A DNA stretch of 64,000 nucleotides from Sphingobacterium thalpophilum. Lineage in GTDB: Bacteria > Bacteroidota > Bacteroidia > Sphingobacteriales > Sphingobacteriaceae. The stretch covers positions 2,604,001-2,668,000 of the forward strand of contig NZ_LR590484.1 in the NCBI RefSeq assembly GCF_901482695.1, read 5' to 3'. The translations under genes were made by a program, and so were the position numbers. Below the pieces are notes generated by a model. It was not told the origin of the DNA. It saw only the letters and a list, made by a program, of their open reading frames with translations, and did not search any database. This document shows positions 61,599-64,000 of the stretch, piece after piece (within the stretch, counting starts at the first letter, position 1; each line of letters begins with the position of its first letter).

Positions 61599-64000
61599 AT
61601 GTATAAGAAGATTTACCAGGTGGGAGTTGCATTAAGTGTTATGGCGACGCCAGCATTAGCGCAACAGACAGAATGGCAACAAATCAACAAGGCGTACAAA
61701 ACCGGAATGGAATTGTATGAGCGCGGAAAATTCAGTTCTGCCTCAGCGCAGTTCGATCGTGTGGAAGCCTTGCGGACCAAATCCAACTTACAGTTGGACG
61801 AGACAGAAGAACTCTCCTTGCTGAAAGAAAACGTACGGTATTATCAAGCGGTATGTGCGCTTGAATTGGGCGAATCAGATGCCGAAAACCGTTTCTTAAA
61901 ATACATCAAAGATTTCCCCGTCAGTGCAAATTCAAAAGCTGCCTATTTTCAGATCGGTAAATCGTATTACGCCAAAAAGGATTACAGCAAAGCGATCGAA
62001 TGGTTCACCAAGATCGACAGTAAAAACCTTGCAGGTAAGGAAAATGTAGAATACCGCTTTAAATTGGGCTATGCTTCTTTCATGACCAAGGATTACAAAA
62101 CGGCCAAGCCTTTGTTTGAGGGATTGAAAGATCAGAAAACCGAGTTTCAGGAAGCCTCGATCTATTACTACGCTTACTTGTGTTATTTAGATGCCGAATA
62201 TAAAACTGCTTTAAACGAATTTGAGCGCTTAAATGGTTCAAAACAGTTTGAAAGCAGCTATCCGTACTACATCACTGCATTGTATTTCTTGGATAAGCGC
62301 TATGATGACGTATTGGATTATGCCCTGCCGATTTTATCGCGTACCAAACAGGAAAATGAAACGGAGATGTTCCGTATCATTGCTGCAACGTATTTTATCA
62401 AGGGCGACCTGAAAACATCTAAAGACTACTATGATAAATTCCAGGCGCAGGACCAAGGTAAGACACAGAATAATCAGGATAGCTACCAGATCGGTTATAT
62501 TGCCTACAAACTGAAGGATTACGACAAAGCGATTGCCGAGCTGGAGAAGATGACTGAGCCGGATGCCTATTATCAGTCGGCGATGATCACCCTGGGTGAC
62601 AGCTTCCTGAAAAAAGGAAATAAGCAGTCTGCCCGCAACGCATTCTTTAGAGCTTCCAAATTGGACTTTGATCCGGCGATGAAGGAAGAAGGTTTGTTCA
62701 ATTATGCAAAGCTTTCTTACGAATTGGAATTTCATCAGGTGGCCTTGGCTGCTACACAGGAATATTTGAAGACCTATCCAAAATCACGCCGTCAGGAAGA
62801 AGCAAAAACCTTGCTGGCAGAAGTGTTGCTGAGCACGAAAAACTACCGCGATGCGGTGGACATCCTGGAATCCATTCCAAAACGTGGAAAAGAAGCTAAT
62901 GCAGCCTACCAGAAGGTAACGTACTACCGTGGTCTAGAATACTACAATGAGCGTGCATTTGAAAATGCGATATCCATGTTTATGCGCTCTGAACAACATC
63001 GTTATGATGAGGAGATCTATGCGCTCTCCACGTACTGGAAAGCCGAAGCGATGTACGAAGTCCGCAAATATGGTGAAGCGGTGACCAATTTCAATAAATT
63101 CTTACGTTTGCCGGGAGCCAGCAAAACAGATGTATACGGCTACGCAAACTATGCGCTGGCGTATGCTGCTTTCCGAAATGGCAACTACAATACCGCGGCC
63201 AACTATTTCGAGCGCTTCCTGGCTTCCGGTGGTTCAAAAGGATTGGAGATCAACACGCGTAACGATGCAATCGCCCGTCTTGGGGACTCCTACTTCTCTT
63301 CGAAAAACTATGGCAGAGCACTCACAGAGTACAACAAGCTGATTGCATCCAAAGCACCGAGTCAGGACTATGCGCTGTTTCAGCGGGGAATTATTCAAGG
63401 ATTGCAGGGCGACAATAACGGCAAGATTGCCACGCTAAATGCAGTGATCGCACAATTCCCGAATTCAAATTATGCGGACGATATCGCTTTTGAGATCCCG
63501 TATACACGTTTCTTAATGGGAGAAAGCGAGCAGGCAATTGCCGGACTGCAAAGCATGGTAGAGAAGTATCCGCGGAGCAGCTATGTACCGCGTGCGCTGG
63601 TCACTATCGGTTTGGTGCAATACAATCAGGACAATAACGATGCTGCTTTAGCGACCTTCCAACGGGTTGTGGATCAATATGCGTCTACAGAGGAGGCCAA
63701 GCAAGCCATGCGGTCTATCGAGAATATTTATCTGGACAAAGGGGATGCCTCCGGCTACATCAAATATGCGACAGGTACTAATCTTGGCGATCTTTCAAAA
63801 TCGGAACAGGATGCGCGCACCTTCTCCACAGCGACTACTTTATTCTCCCGCGGCAATTACCAGGGCGCTGTCGAGGCTGTCAATGCCTATTTCGATAAAT
63901 TCCCGAAACCGAATCAGGAGAAATATGCACGTTTTGTGCGTGCGGAAAGTAATGCTGCCTTAGGCAATATCGACGACGCATTGCACGATTATAATATTAT
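61599..64000 (+). CDS. Large periplasmic tetratricopeptide-repeat protein (partial)
   Basis: The reading frame is open for 800 codons to the window edge with no stop. A signal peptide (MYKKIYQVGVALSVMATPALA, cleavage before QQ) opens the protein. It is then almost entirely TPR helices in which pairs such as AYFQIGKSYYAKKDYSKAIEWFTKI and ALAYAAFRNGNYNTAANYFERFLASGGSK recur, giving at least a dozen units in the part seen. Bacteroidota have large exported TPR proteins of about 1000 residues in this position-independent class, likely scaffolds for envelope complexes. I cannot name the partner. Because it lacks a stop here it is easily missed. Confidence 0.85.
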   Translation, partial: MYKKIYQVGVALSVMATPALAQQTEWQQINKAYKTGMELYERGKFSSASAQFDRVEALRTKSNLQLDETEELSLLKENVRYYQAVCALELGESDAENRFLKYIKDFPVSANSKAAYFQIGKSYYAKKDYSKAIEWFTKIDSKNLAGKENVEYRFKLGYASFMTKDYKTAKPLFEGLKDQKTEFQEASIYYYAYLCYLDAEYKTALNEFERLNGSKQFESSYPYYITALYFLDKRYDDVLDYALPILSRTKQENETEMFRIIAATYFIKGDLKTSKDYYDKFQAQDQGKTQNNQDSYQIGYIAYKLKDYDKAIAELEKMTEPDAYYQSAMITLGDSFLKKGNKQSARNAFFRASKLDFDPAMKEEGLFNYAKLSYELEFHQVALAATQEYLKTYPKSRRQEEAKTLLAEVLLSTKNYRDAVDILESIPKRGKEANAAYQKVTYYRGLEYYNERAFENAISMFMRSEQHRYDEEIYALSTYWKAEAMYEVRKYGEAVTNFNKFLRLPGASKTDVYGYANYALAYAAFRNGNYNTAANYFERFLASGGSKGLEINTRNDAIARLGDSYFSSKNYGRALTEYNKLIASKAPSQDYALFQRGIIQGLQGDNNGKIATLNAVIAQFPNSNYADDIAFEIPYTRFLMGESEQAIAGLQSMVEKYPRSSYVPRALVTIGLVQYNQDNNDAALATFQRVVDQYASTEEAKQAMRSIENIYLDKGDASGYIKYATGTNLGDLSKSEQDARTFSTATTLFSRGNYQGAVEAVNAYFDKFPKPNQEKYARFVRAESNAALGNIDDALHDYNI

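Overview
The window looks like chromosomal DNA of a Sphingobacteriaceae bacterium, most likely Sphingobacterium (inference from family content, no database search). The reasons are SusC/SusD and STN-type TonB receptors with FecR/DUF4974 anti-sigma factors, DUF4249, DUF4254 and DUF2723 proteins, a BlaI/M56 pair carrying SusC-plug-like repeats, and promoters of the Bacteroidota type (TTTG, 18-20 bp, TAnnTTTG).

Layout. 0-3.6 kb: the 5' end of ccmE, an LpxR-like lipid A deacylase, a dicarboxylate/amino acid symporter and mnmD. 3.7-11.8 kb: an ECF sigma factor, FecR, SusC, SusD and a secreted PPP-like phosphatase, forming a sigma-controlled nutrient-uptake locus. 11.9-17.5 kb: a SWIM zinc-finger protein, a SMUG2-type DNA glycosylase, a gene-free stretch with an orphan promoter-like site and small repeats, a SlyD-like FKBP and a YyaL-like thioredoxin-domain protein. 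17.8-22.8 kb: a second sigma/FecR/TonB receptor set ending in a DUF4249 lipoprotein. 23.0 kb: a SixA-like phosphatase.

23.6-36.7 kb is an accessory glycan locus. It holds a WxcM/FdtA-like ketoisomerase and FdtB-like aminotransferase (3-amino-3,6-dideoxyhexose synthesis), ten genes that are glycosyltransferases or look like them (GT2, GT4, GT9, GT11, GT32, DUF6492, GT8-like and a GT-B-like protein), and a DUF4254 protein. These sit in four blocks of alternating strand. The centre is visibly AT-rich, and no flippase, polymerase or ligase is present. 36.9-44.5 kb holds nuoHIJKLMN (the membrane arm of complex I plus NuoI), followed on the same strand by gltA with its own terminator.

46.1-48.8 kb is a three-gene unit of a zinc-ribbon membrane protein, an SPFH/SHOCT protein and a small membrane protein. 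49.1-51.5 kb is blaI plus an M56 peptidase. The rest is housekeeping: pth, rplY, prs, two identical tRNA-Gln genes that each have a promoter, a DUF2723 membrane glycosyltransferase, an APC permease, pyrR, pyrB and a large periplasmic TPR protein cut by the window end. I saw no CRISPR array, insertion sequence, integrase, rRNA or replication origin. No complete unknown defence or mobile system is evident. The least explained parts are the glycan locus, the orphan intergenic region near 14.4-14.9 kb, the SPFH/zinc-ribbon unit and the plug-repeat M56 sensor.
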